From assembly GCA_021234155.1 (NCBI GenBank), contig JAJEKV010000028.1:11178134-11242133 (forward strand): 64,000 bases of DNA, in the 5' to 3' direction. The translations under genes and the position numbers were made by a program. This document shows positions 12,351 through 23,366 of the stretch, one piece after another. This DNA is from Isoetes taiwanensis. Taxonomy: Eukaryota; Streptophyta; Lycopodiopsida; Isoetales; Isoetaceae. Position 1 is the first letter of the stretch. Each line of letters opens with the position of its first letter. A model generated the notes under the pieces. The model saw only the letters and a program-made list of their open reading frames with translations. It was not told where the DNA came from and did not search any database.

Positions 12351-12880
12351 CTAATCAGGCCTGAATAAGCCGAATGATCAACGACTAAGATAATCAAACA
12401 AAGAGCTTAAGCAAGAACAAGCAGAGTGAATCTTGGAACCGGATGAATAGGACGCCCTTCTTCCTCCTTTTTATAGCTGGATCTGGATCTATTAACATGC
12501 ACCATGACCTGCAGTGGAGAATCTTCTAACAAACTTGTAACGTGGAGAACCTTCTAACAAACTTGCAACGATCCTATATGCTGATCTGGCTCTGAATATC
12601 TCAACACTCTGGCTATGGAGGTCGAACTATGTTTAAACCTCCGTTTATTGTGTTTTCAAGATGCCATAGCTCCGCCATACTAGTTTGTTCCACGGCAAAC
12701 AGGGCTTCCTATGCCATAGCTCCGCCACAGTGGTTCCACCATACATGAAAAGAAAATCTGTCACAAAACAAAAGAAACAAGCAAGCCACTGAATCTGTCA
12801 CAAGCAAGCAAGCTTGCAAAGCTCACTCCGCCGCCATCAGGCTATGCCCTCCTTAAACTGGCTTTCGGAAGAGAAGAGAA
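12351..12880 (-). mobile_element. Probable LTR / 5' leader remnant of the same copia element
   Basis: Upstream of the gag remnant in minus-strand direction, the sequence has a TATA-like CTATAAAAAGG (about 12466-12476) and short repeats (ATGCCATAGCTCCGCCA at about 12660 and 12712; AACCTTCTAACAAACTTG twice near 12525-12565). A polymerase II promoter within an LTR is a reasonable reading. No matching second LTR was found, so this is inference. Confidence 0.35.
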
Positions 12881-12980
12881 ATGTAGAACCAAAAATTTTT
12901 CCTTTTTTTTTTTTTTTTGCCACATAGCAAAAAATTTCGTCCATGTGGACATTTACATTGGCCTAATCACATTGGCTCAG

Positions 12981-13046
12981 GGTTTCCTAAAATAAACCCC
13001 AGCGACGCCACTCGCGCGGGTGGCCGGGGATTTATTTCAGGAAACC
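12981..13046. repeat. 66-base inverted repeat with GC-rich loop
   Basis: The left arm GGTTTCCTAAAATAAACCCC (12981-13000) pairs with the right arm at 13026-13046 (GGGGATTTATTTCAGGAAACC) with about two mismatches. They enclose a loop of about 25 bases rich in CG (GCGACGCCACTCGCGCGGG). It is a strong cruciform or RNA hairpin. It may be a small MITE or an element end; a TSD is not evident. Confidence 0.6.
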
Positions 13047-13479
13047 CCCTCTCCAATGGGGTTTCCTCCATCGAAGAAGTCACCGACAAGAGCAAACATG
13101 CTGCCAGAGGAAAAACCTAGCTTTGTGCAAGACGAACTCGCCATGCAAACTGTTGTGCCTAAAAACTAGCAATGATAGATCCGAAATATGCAAATAAAGC
13201 AAGAAAAAAGAACAGCCGATCTAAAATTGAAGACCAGGACAACAAAAGAACCTCCGATCTAAAATTGAAGACCTTGACAATGTTTAACTGATCTGCAACT
13301 ATAAACCAAGCCCATGGAATCAAACTATCCCAAAGGAATAAGCCGCTTGAAAGGCAACCGACAACCAAACCCTTGATGCCTGCTGAACTTGATGGATCTG
13401 TATAGAAAACCATATCTACAGAAAGAAAAAATAATTCGTTCTGGTAGGAAAAGCATGGAAGGAAACAAAACTTGTAGAG

Positions 13480-13625
13480 CTAACAGAGCAAAAAGAAAGA
13501 GAGCTCAAGAGAATGCCGATGACTAGAAATGCGAAAAAAGGCACTATAAATAGGAGATGCGAGAAAGGACGTCCCCATCCAAGGAATGTCGGTTCTATTG
13601 CGATAGCAATAGAACCAAGGCATTA
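13480..13625 (+). repeat. Repeat H copy 1: TATA-like box plus 11-bp hairpin
   Basis: The sequence AGAGCTCAAGAGAATGCCGATG, then TATAAATAGGAGATG, then CCCATCCAAGGAATGTC, then a hairpin of arms GGTTCTATTGC and GCAATAGAACC around loop GATA (13591-13616). Two further copies lie near 52.3/54.2 kb and 55.5 kb. The order promoter-like box, then hairpin suggests an LTR or promoter-carrying element end. The loop is the reverse complement of that in the other copies. Confidence 0.6.
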
Positions 13626-13689
13626 GTGGCCCTGACTCGTGGCAAAGGTATTGCAAGGTCGCTTTGGAGATTCGCAACCTCTTTTTAAA

Positions 13690-14534
13690 ATCTATTCAGT
13701 GTAGATCAGCAGTAGTACATGATCCAATCCAATGCCTCTATATCTTTTATTGGTGCTATTCTTCTTGTTAGATTTGTTTTCCTATGTATCTAATCTATAG
13801 TTGTTTTTACTCCACTTATCCTCATAGTACTCATTGAAATAGTCCTTGGCATTCTTTGGTGGTTACCATGTTCAATATTCTCATGTGTACTTATGAATGG
13901 TCCCCTTTTTTGCCTTTTTGTCCATTCTTTTTATCAATATACTTTGGTCCATGTTTTCCAAGATTTCTTATTTGTTACATTTATCCCATTTGTTATTATT
14001 GTGAGTCTTTTTATATTTAGTCGTCTAAGATTTTGTTATCTCTTGGTATTTGATTTGTTATTTATTCCATATGCATTTGATTCTTCCTCTCTTTTTAGTA
14101 TTTCTTTTGTTTCTTATTTTCTCTGCTACTTTTCTTCATCTTTAGTCTGTAATGTGATTTATCCATTTGGCATTTTTTTTTCTCTTAGTATCTTGAGTGC
14201 TAGTTGTGCAACCTTACTTTGTGAATGTTTCTTCCTTTGTGTTCATTTGTCCACTTTGTTATCCTCCATTTTTTCATTATTGCAATGCCCATAGTTCAAA
14301 ATTGACTCCATTGTTCCTAATTTGTTCTAGTTCGACATTTGGTCCTTCCGACCTTTCTTTTCATTTGTCGTAATTTCTCCCATTTAGATGTTAGTCTCAT
14401 CTTCTCTAGTTAGTCCCATTTTTTTCATTTCTTGTTCATTTGCTCCATTGCTTCTTTGCTCCTTGTCCGATAGTATTTTTATGGGACCTTATCCCTTTGG
14501 TCTAGTTTTGCTCTTCTACCCTGTCGGGGTTGTT

Positions 14535-14573
<39 letters not shown>
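13690..14573 (+). other. Pyrimidine-rich tract
   Basis: Nearly 900 bases strongly biased to T and C on the plus strand, ending in a T run of about 32 at 14539-14571. It is open over long stretches (13893-14294) only because of its composition, giving Leu/Phe/Ser-rich hydrophobic translations. A similar purine-rich (reverse) stretch lies at 54.3-54.8 kb and a related tract at 37.85-38.25 kb. No real gene is indicated. Confidence 0.6.
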
Positions 14574-14577
<4 letters not shown>

Positions 14578-14579
14578 TT

Positions 14580-15060
14580 CAATCCATCTCATTCTATTGG
14601 TTATATCCCATCTTGTGTAAGCGGCTTCGGCAGGCATGGTCTTGGTTGTTACCCTATTTGGCAGGTCTCGATCTAGCCAGCAAGTTCTGCTCGCTATCTA
14701 TCCTGATGCATGTCACAAATGGCAAAAATGAGCTTTTCGTATAGCATGTGGCTATGTTTTATGGTCGATCTGGAAGAGAAGGAGACTGTTTATCTTTAAG
14801 AGCATGGATACTGCAGATGAGATTCTTCTTTAGTGGACACAGAATAAAATTGTTATGGCTTACAATTGTTCTTCTCTTGATCAAGAGAAGAAAGTACTGA
14901 TTTGACATATTTACCTTCAGATTCATTCTTATGTATAGATAAGTGGTTGTGCTCAGTTGGATCAGTTTGTTTGCTGGGTTTATAATCTTGTCTTTGCATT
15001 TTATCTTGTTATAATTTTGATTGGTAAATAAAGCTTGTCATCCTTAAAAAAAAAAAAAAA
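14580..15060 (+). mobile_element. L1-type LINE 3' fragment with poly(A)
   Basis: The plus strand encodes a broken tail of an L1 ORF2 C-terminus: CHKWQK, then FRIACGYVLWSIWKRRRLF near 14715-14790. A 3' UTR and a 15-base A run at 15046-15060 follow. In plant L1 elements a zinc-binding region with W-x-IW-x-RR lies at the end of ORF2. The 5' end is truncated, and one in-frame stop is visible. It belongs to the same broad class as the longer element at 52.4-54.2 kb. Confidence 0.7.
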
Positions 15061-16534
15061 CCTTAAGTCTATGACTTTTTACTCCTGATACAATCAAGTA
15101 CTTTAGAGTACAATTTGCAGCCTTGTCAGGTTACAGGTGACTTTCCTCAGGTTACAGGTGACTTCCCTTTAGGCCATGGTCATGTTTTTATTTTTGTCTT
15201 TTTGCTAATTAAGTATTTAATTATAACTTTCTGTTCTATTATCTCAGAAAATCCTTTGTAAGCATAAAGAGACTTCTATTATATTAATATCCAATATATA
15301 ATGAAAGTTTACTATATCAAAGAAATATGTAGCTATTATGCCTTCATCAAGGCCATAATTCTCTTGAAAAGATACTTCAAAATAAAGGTACAGTAACCGT
15401 ATCCAGAATAGTTGTAGCTTGATCATCCATTATGCTAAAGAATCATCAAAGCAACTATAAGTTTCTTGGGTTATCCCCTTCACTCTTGCCTGATGCAAAT
15501 CATAAGACTGCCATGTCTGAAATTTCCAGACATTTCATGTCCTCTTTTATGGAAGACAGAATCTAGGCGATCATGTATGCATTATGTTCTATGATAATAG
15601 TTTACTAATGATGCCAGCACTCCTTTATATGCAAGATCAGTCTTTATCAAGTGTTTATTCTTGGTATTCTTTTCTGGATTACCAATTAATATGTCCTCTT
15701 TGTTGTATTTTCAACTTCAGATGTTTTTTAATAGGTCTCAGCTTTAAGATCCACTATATTAGATCCATTCTATTAACATAGGACATCCACAAACTTGTGC
15801 ATATGCAAATTTCATAAGAAAACCTTGTAGATCCATAATATCAATCTTGTTAATTTGGGATTTTCCGGTCTGGTGAAAAATATTTTTGGTTTTTTTTTTT
15901 TAAGGTGATTTCCTAAGATTGTTGATGTTTTTGGTTATCGGAAATGTTTTCGTGCTTCCAAAAATTGGCATAGTTTTTTTAGGGGTTTTTCGAGTTCGAT
16001 GGCAGTATTATAGGGGTTTTTCGGGTTCGATGGTAGTATTATCGGCTTTGCTGCAAGCTCTACGATTGGAAATTGCAAGTGTTAAACAATTCCCATTTGC
16101 CATGCGATTTTAAGCATCTGGCGGGATAGATTTTAGCTGGTGATTCTCTGCCCTATATTCCCCTATCATTTTCGTTCTTGCTCTTTTATGCTCTATATTC
16201 CCCTGTTGCAAGCATAAAATCGAATTGTCTCTTTCCTTTTTTGCATGCCGGTTCACAAAAAACTACAATTCTGAAGCTTTTATGTTAGGTTATTTTGCCT
16301 TGCAGAATTGCAGAAGAAGGTTATGGTATGGAGCATGCATGGCAGATCAGGATTGCTTCATATAAGGGCTTGCCGATTGAAGACATTTATTTCTAAGTGT
16401 TTTTATTATCTGCTCTCTTTGATTGCTTTGTTCTCTCTTTTACAGGATGGTTAGGGGAGGACATCGTAAAGAATTTGTGCCCTCTGCCTTCTACTTCTTT
16501 CTGCTCAAAACGACATAATAGAGGTATGTTTTAA

Positions 16535-16925
16535 GAGGATTTTAGTAGCAGACAGTGTACAGTAGATTCATATTTGGCAAAGGTAATGGAACAACTTTGT
16601 GGGATTAAGAAACGTATTTAGTGCTTAATCATAATTCAGGTAAAGATAGAGCAGTGGATTGCCATTTGTCCAGAATTTTCTTTGCTATTGTGCTTCATTG
16701 TACAGAATTTTCTTTGCTATTGTGCTTCGGGTTGAAGAAGGTACTTTTTCATTTATTTCGGGTTAAGAGGATTTTAGTAGCAGACAGTGTACAGTAGATT
16801 CATATTTGGCAAAGGTAATGGAACAGCTTTGTGAGACTGTCCATTCTTTGCTATTGTGCTTCATTGTACAGAGTTTTCTTTGCTATTGTGCTTTGGTTGA
16901 AGAAGGTACTTTTTCATTCATTTAG
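16535..16925 (+). repeat. Tandem duplication inside the Helitron
   Basis: A block starting GAGGATTTTAGTAGCAGACA at about 16537 recurs at about 16768. The following TTTGCTATTGTGCTTC ... GAAGAAGGTACTTTTTCATT portion also recurs. Period is about 230 bases with few substitutions, so it is a fairly recent duplication. Confidence 0.7.
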
Positions 16926-17995
16926 GACAATTTTTCTTAGATTACCTAACAATCTTTCTTCGTATCAAGTTTATGCTTGCTTAGTTCAACATCTTCACAT
17001 TTCGGCATCTAATTATGCTGGATCTATGTCATATTTATACCTCATCTTCACCAGATGGTTTTATGCACTTTTATTTTATTTGACCATGCTTATTTCTGCT
17101 TTATAAAACAGAATCAGGTCCAACCTATGCATTTATTTGAGCGTGCTTGAATTCCACTGGATATTTGGCCTTGCTTGCTTTGACAGCTAATTTATGTTTG
17201 TAGGTCGTATTTACGATGGAATTTTGTTTTGTTAATGATATTAGTAATAATCAGGTAAGGCATGCTCTTTCATTATAAAAATTCATGATCGAGACATTGA
17301 CACTGATTGCCAATGCAAATAAGTTTGGGAAAACTTATTAACTAGATTCAGTGAAATATTACTATCCTTTTATTTTTAAATGAATCTATTTTTCATACCA
17401 GCAGAATTTGAGTGTAATTTGGATTTGCAGTGAGTGTAATTTGGATTTGCAGATATATTCAGGGGATATGTGACAAGATTGCACAGAATTTTGAAATAAC
17501 ATCCAGTATTCAAATGGATCCTTGAGGATTACAATCCGATGTCTATTATACAGTGCCCCTTTCTGTAAGTACAAGATGCATTTCTTCTTATATCATGTCT
17601 GGAAATTAGTGCCTAATTTCTTCCCATTGCTCTGGTAGCTGCCTTAATCTAATAATGGTCATAAGTTAAAAGTTTGATTGGCTTAAGCTATGTGCAAATG
17701 CAAGACAGTGTTTAAAACGACTTTGAGTGACTTCAAGTACTGGCGACACAATTTATTATATGTTTAAATATGCATACATGTTCATACTAAAACTAATAAT
17801 AAAAAAATTTGTAGTTCACCAATATTAATTTCTGAACAGCCTAACATCAAGGATAGTATATCTCTGTAATGCACCTTATTTTCTTATCAGTTTTTGCTTC
17901 TGTACCAGTCTTCCTCCATCTATTTATTAGGCCATGATGCAATTATGACTGCAGATAAACAGATCCATGCAGATATTGAGCTATAAGGAAACAAC

Positions 17996-18729
17996 ATATC
18001 CGTTTCCTTTAAGGGTAATGCTCTTAATGATCTGAACCCATTTTCCAAGATTCTGGCGAAGGGATTTTCTTGGCCAAATTATGGTCGGCATACTATGTGC
18101 ACCACATCTAGGAGTTTGTTTAAGGAACACCATGGAAGTAGAGGACGAAAACCACATGCTCAATGGCTGTCCAACATACATAGACATCAGGGAAAAGTAC
18201 AGGGGAGTAAGATGGGGACAACCGGTACATGCCATAATGGCAAGGACAGAAACAATGAGAGATTTGGCAGACGCAATACGAGAGATGCTGAACAGGCATC
18301 GGGAAACACACGAACAAAAAGGGCTTATGATATGAGTTGCTCAAGAGGCAAATCATAGATGCCCACTAAATGTACAGCTTAAAGCTGTTTGATATAGACG
18401 CACACCTGCACGGCCCAGACGCCGGAACAAAGTAGGGTGCCGGCATTAATAGGAAAAAGTGAGCCTTCAGAAAAGGCTACAACAAAAACAGCATGATGAG
18501 CTAGTAGCCCCCATCAGGGAGCTCGCCCATGCTACACAAGTCCAGAGGCCTCAGGGCACAAGGGACAATAATGTATTCTATTCTATTCTATTCTATTCTA
18601 TTCTATTCTATTCTATTCTATTCTATTCTATATTTGTTTCCTTAAGGGTAATGCTCTTAATGATGAGCCGTCTATGAATAAACCATTTTTCAAGATTCTG
18701 GCAAGGATTTTCTTGGCCAAATTATGGTC
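17996..18729 (+). repeat. Long (about 90-100 bp) target-site duplication around a LINE
   Basis: The sequence 17996-18086 (ATATCCGTTTCC ... CCAAATTATGGTC) is repeated at 18630-18729 with several substitutions and a small indel, flanking the LINE fragment between. A duplication this long implies widely staggered second-strand cleavage during target-primed reverse transcription. The divergence between the two copies shows the insertion is old. Confidence 0.7.
18087..18629 (+). mobile_element. LINE 3' fragment with ORF2 zinc-knuckle end and (TATTC)n tail
   Basis: A 5'-truncated non-LTR retrotransposon. It encodes on the plus strand (about 18081-18335) EDENHMLNGCPTYIDIREKY, the H-x-C region common at the C-terminus of LINE ORF2 proteins after the RT domain. 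A GC-richer 3' UTR and about eleven TATTC pentamers (18575-18629) follow. Its 3' UTR lacks the hairpin of LINE copies A, C-F, so it is a different subfamily sharing the same tail type. Confidence 0.7.
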
Positions 18730-21524
18730 ATCATACCCATATTTTCCTATTATAGCAATTGGTTTGAGCAGAAAATCTCTGACATGACTGTACGTGCACT
18801 ACCATTTGCATTCCTATTTCTCTGATTATTTGCTTAACATCTCATCTTCTTTTTTCTAGCAAGTATAATCAGTTCATAATTGATGGCATATATAGAAGCA
18901 CTCAGTTCATTAATCTTGAACATTTAGAAGGCTAATACAGAGGTTAAACATGCATTTGCTGATGATGCATTTGTTCATGTATGGCCTATGCATCTTTTCA
19001 TGCTCAGATATTCTTTTTTGCATACACTTTAAGAACTTAATATTGTGTTTGACAGTTGCCTTGAATAGTCCCTGGCGCTGAAACTTTGCAAAGTTGTATC
19101 TTTCTCATGGATACGAAACCAAGTTTTTCATCTATTCAAGAAGGGATTAATCAATTTTAACTCTCCCTTCCTGCCTAAAATTGAAAGAATGATGGTAGTG
19201 GTAGATCTGTCTACCTGCAAAGTGATGACACCATCATTAAACTATACAAGCATGCAGAACATTTAGAAGTACAAAGCTACTGTCCTTGATCAATCTCTGA
19301 ACATGCAAGATTGAGCATGAAATGTTTTGCATGATCCACTGTCCCGATGTTCATCTTTTTTCAAGGTCAACGAGGTTCTTTGGCTATTATATGCATTTAA
19401 ATAAAACAATGTAAGATGACAAGCTTATATTGCTATGTCAGATGCAGGAGGAATAGCTGCTCTACTCAGATGGCAGAGATGATTAATATAAACATCAGTG
19501 TTTTTTAGGACTTTTTGAATGGGCTTTTACATGCATGGAGGGCGTCCACCTGCCCGGATGCATACTGCAACTACAAGCTACAGTGTTTACGAATAGAGGT
19601 AATGGGCTTTGCTCTTTATATACTACCATGTGCTTGCATCTTATCTTTGTAAAGAATAATAATTTGGTTTTGTTTTTGAAGTATCTATTGTTTTCAGTTT
19701 TCACTAAAGTACATTATCCATAATACTTCTCTTTGGAATATTTTTTAAGTTGGCAAATTTCGTCAATTCTTTTGGCATACTTTAATTACATTGGACTAGA
19801 GCCAACTTCAAGGTGGTAATATCAATTTTGAAGTGCTCAATGACTGGAATAGATATATAAAGAGTGATGTCTATTATTTTGCAGCTTTGAATAATGCTTT
19901 AGAAGATGTGGAGTACAGCTATTTCACAATATATTTATTGGTGAGAATCAAAGAATCGCATTGCTTATTAAGGAGTCATCGCCTATCTTTGTGCCCATCG
20001 TGCTCAACTTGCTAGCACATATGTAGACTTCAAACTTTCAGCACCTACCTTTTTGTATTCATGCATGCTCTAATTATGCATCCATCCAACTTTTCAATAT
20101 CCTAATGGCGTCTTTGTGAAACATATTTGAAGCTATTCGCAAATAAAAGAAAGCATCAAGGCTTATTTCCCCTGAATTAACATTTTCACTTATGGAAAAG
20201 TGCTCAGGTTTCCCATGGTTAAATAATGTTAGTTTCTTCCATTTCTCTTGAACGCTAGCTCATCTATGCTTCGGGCATCTCCAAATTTTGAAGGTGTACA
20301 AAGCCAACTGAAAAGAAGTTTAATTATAATCAACTTGCTAGCCTAGGACATAGAATCGAGTATAAATTCAAGTGATAACATCTGACAACGTGAGATGAGG
20401 TAGCACTGATGAAGATATGGTTGCTTGGGTCCAATGTGGAAATAACCATCTGTTGCTAAGTTAATAAAGTTCGAAATTAAAGACAACGGTTCGCATTAGT
20501 TGTGACATTTAATTGCTAGCTAAGGAAAGTGAGTTTTTAACATGAATTATTAGAAACAGTGGCTAAATGTATTATTGTAATCAATAGGCATTGAGATGGA
20601 TCATGGGGACTTTTGAGTGTTAGTCATGAGAAGCCTATCGGGGCTTCTATGATGTGGCTATGGCAGGGACTCCTACTTCTGCAATAAGAAGAACAAGTTA
20701 ATATAACTGGAGGAACAAAGAACTTAAATTGAGCCATTCCTAACATTTGGTAATAGCTTAAATGCACTATTTTCAAAAGATTAGGCAGTTTAACGCAATC
20801 ATACCATATTTATTCCATCCTTGACATTTTAATAGGGGCATAGAAGATTCATTCCGACGATGACTTGCAAGAAGCATCATGTCATCCCATTTATAGTTTA
20901 CATGAGAATAAGCATCTCATCTGTTGACAAGTAGGTAGTGTTGACAAGTAGGTAAGCAACCATAGATTCAATTGATTGGTAGTAGTGGATCTAAGATGTA
21001 ACACTATATACAACAAAGTGTAGTATTTATCTCTGGGTGAAAGCATGTTAGGGCCTACATAAAAAATTACCAAAAAGGTACTTTTCTGTGTACTTCTGTG
21101 CAAGTACATAATTGTATTTTAAAGTACCTAGACTACAAGATTGACTAAAAGAAATTGTGTTATGTTCAGGAGTAATAGTACATACATGTTGTAAGGTACT
21201 TTGTGATGTCAAGAAGATGTTAAGAACTCAAATATATCATCATCTTTGACTACCCAGAGTATTTTCCAGGTAGTTTCCAAAACATGTAGGCCCTAACATG
21301 CTCTTACCCCTCTCTTGGCAATGTTCTATGTTTCCGAAAAAACATTTTTCTACCTCTGTTCCATGTCAATCAGAAAATCCAATCATGTTGAAGCATGTGG
21401 TGATAACATACAATAATTTGACCTAAAGTTATACACTAAAAAGATGAGCTTTAATGACCAAAAGAAATCTTTAATTATGCGACTTACCCATTTGCTCTCC
21501 TCCAACTCATCTCTTATGTTGCTA

Positions 21525-21978
21525 TTGGTTTGGGTGCATATTCACACGGGGGTGACTCCGGGCAACGAGAGCTGTTGGATAGGCATATTCACCCCTTATT
21601 CCTTAATCTACAACCGATATAAAGTTCCTCGTTTGTGGGGTATGCAAGTACAAAATTTGCTATACTGTATAACAAGATTAAAAAAAATACTATAAGATTT
21701 CAAGTTTTAATACTATATAGTGTTGATTTTGTACGTGTAAAATACAATTATGAGGGCTCTCGCTGCCCTACGTCACCCCCCGTGTGAATATGCACCCAAA
21801 CCAAAGGGGGTTTAAGGGGGATTTTAATTTAAATGTGTTGGACCCAATGGTTGTGTTAATTAATGTCAATGGTAGTTGTGTTGGTTGTTTATGTCAATGG
21901 TTGTTATGTTGTTGGTGTTTATATGTTGGATGTTAATGGTTTGTGTTGCAAAAAAAAAAAATTTGGCCCTTCGGGGCC
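21525..21978 (+). mobile_element. Long-TIR MITE copy M1 (left outer TIR missing)
   Basis: The core is bounded by TTGGTTTGGGTGCATATTCA, CACGGGGG and GTGACTCCGGGCAACGAGAGC on the left, and the inverted GCTCTCGCTGCCCTACGTC and CCCCCGTGTGAATATGCACC on the right. The right arm continues through GGGGGTTTAAGGGGGATTTT to GGCCCTTCGGGGCC with TTA beside it. The left outer ~140 bases found in other copies are absent. No transposase is present. Confidence 0.75.
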
Positions 21979-22624
21979 TTAGGGACGTCCCCCCCGGTGT
22001 GACAAAAATTTTAGAATTCAAACCAGAAAAAAACTAGAATTCATTTGAGGCTTTCATCACCTGTAGCTTTTGAATTTCATCACAATAAAACAAATAGAAC
22101 ATAAGTAAAAGTTACCATAAAGATAGAGCGGATTGATCCCATTATTCTGAAAGTCATAAAGTTTGCAACACCCATACACAAACATTTTTCGACTGGAATT
22201 CAACAGCAGCCTTTGGCCTCCATGGATTCTTGTGGTGAGAAACCAAAATGGGAAACTTTTCTGCTTGTTAGCACAAGGATCTAGAAGCCTTGGAATTTGC
22301 TTAATAACTGCCTCAAAATCTAAAAATGCATGGTAATTTTTTGCAACCTTCATTCGGAATGAGCCATAAAACAATATCCAATAGCGCAATCCTGTATTAA
22401 TCAGCTGGTAGGATGTGAAAGCCTACCAAACCCGGCCGAAAAATTGCTATTTTAGCATAGATAACTTAACCAAACATATCCATATCATACACTATCAAAA
22501 AGATCTCGGAGAGAGCTTTCCAAGCAATAAAAATCATCTCAAACAGAGCTCTGGATCAAAAGTTATGATAAGAAATGTGTTGCCGGCGGGGAAACTGCAG
22601 TACATGCACCCTTCAAGCCCTTTA

Positions 22625-22805
22625 TGTGCCCATTATGCACCATACACACAAAAAGAGGGCTTTTGTTGTGAGCCATTGGTTGTTGACCATCATGCACCAC
22701 ACGCATAAAAAAAGGGCTTTTGTTGTGAGCCATTGGTTGTTGACCATCATGCACCACACGCACAAAAAAAGGGCTTTTGTTGTGAGTCATTGGTTGTTGA
22801 CCATT
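22625..22805 (+). repeat. 57-bp minisatellite, three units
   Basis: Three successive units of the form CATCATGCACCACACGCA ... GGGCTTTTGTTGTGAGCCAT TGGTTGTTGAC. The period of 57 is a multiple of three, so both strands stay open and give apparent 19-residue protein repeats. There is no start context or neighbouring gene supporting expression. Confidence 0.75.
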
Positions 22806-22837
22806 GGAAAAAAAAAAAAGCTAAAATCAATGGCTCA

Positions 22838-22960
22838 GAAATGGTGCACTCTAGATGTACGCATTAGTACATCCATTTGAATACATCATGAAATCATAGA
22901 TAAACCTTAGTGAAAAGCGTACAAAAACACAAAGAAAACCCCCTGTTATTATGCTACATA
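22838..22960 (-). mobile_element. Helitron-like family K 5' terminus, copy a (reversed)
   Basis: On the minus strand this reads TATGTAGCATAATAACAGGG, then GGTTTTCTTTGTGTTTTTGTAC and on to TACATCTAGAGTGCACCATT. It is the same ~130-bp terminus seen at 26603, 29196, 39473 and (reversed) 50080. It lies within the 3' part of the 7.3-kb Helitron. Confidence 0.65.
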
Positions 22961-23108
22961 TTACTACCCAAATTGTTGTGTACGAAATACATGTGGCGAG
23001 AACGCAAATTTTATGCCTTATCGTTGCTCCTACAATCTTCAGATGCAAGTTTTCATGCTCCAATTCTTTTTCATAGTAGTAAACAGCACCTCTTCAAATT
23101 GTTACTAA

Positions 23109-23137
23109 GCCCGGCAACGCCGGGCACCATAACTAGT
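23109..23137 (+). other. Helitron 3' terminal hairpin and CTAG|T end
   Basis: GCCCGGC and GCCGGGC form a seven-pair GC stem with a three-base loop, placed eleven bases before CTAG. In Helitrons this hairpin is the rolling-circle stop signal and CTRR the 3' end. The adjacent T is host. Confidence 0.85.
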
Positions 23138-23366
23138 GTATTCTAAATAGAAAAATTTAACTAGTTAAGGAACCTGGTGGTCTTGTGGATTTGCAGAATA
23201 GCTTGCATGTCGAGTCTGCTCATTTGCTGCTCCTTTGTTCACTGGATCATGCAAGGCTTCGTTCTGCATAGTCTCTTTAATGCCAATGTTCAGATCTTCT
23301 TCGGGTCTTGCAAAAGCGGTATCCTTAGCTTTCTCCTCGTTGTTAAAGCATCCTTATTTCCCCTTA

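Larger units (their letters stand above)
15841..23136 (+). mobile_element. Helitron, 7296 bp, with paralogous empty site
   Basis: The element begins TCAATCTTGTTAATTTGG after a host A (15840). It ends with a hairpin (GCCCGGC AAC GCCGGGC, about 23109-23125), eleven further bases, and CTAG (23133-23136) before a host T (23137). The duplicate at 36961-37000 reads ...GATCCATAATA|TGTATTCTAAA with nothing between. This confirms A|T insertion without target duplication, the Helitron signature. No RepHel frame was found, so it is non-autonomous. It contains a LINE fragment (18087-18629), a long-TIR MITE (21525-21978), a 57-bp minisatellite and, near its 3' end, a reversed terminus of a second Helitron-like family. 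Intron-like and exon-like stretches occur but I could not identify captured genes. Confidence 0.9.

Noticed and set aside
13893-14294. 133-codon hydrophobic ORF resembling a multi-pass membrane protein
   Set aside because: It arises from a long T/C-rich tract; no conserved motif, and similar tracts elsewhere give unrelated hydrophobic frames.
22590-22800. CRISPR-like regular repeats
   Set aside because: Units are contiguous without unique spacers, and this is a plant nuclear region.
22563-22880. Overlapping ORFs with 19-residue repeats on both strands
   Set aside because: They are by-products of a 57-bp minisatellite whose period is divisible by three.
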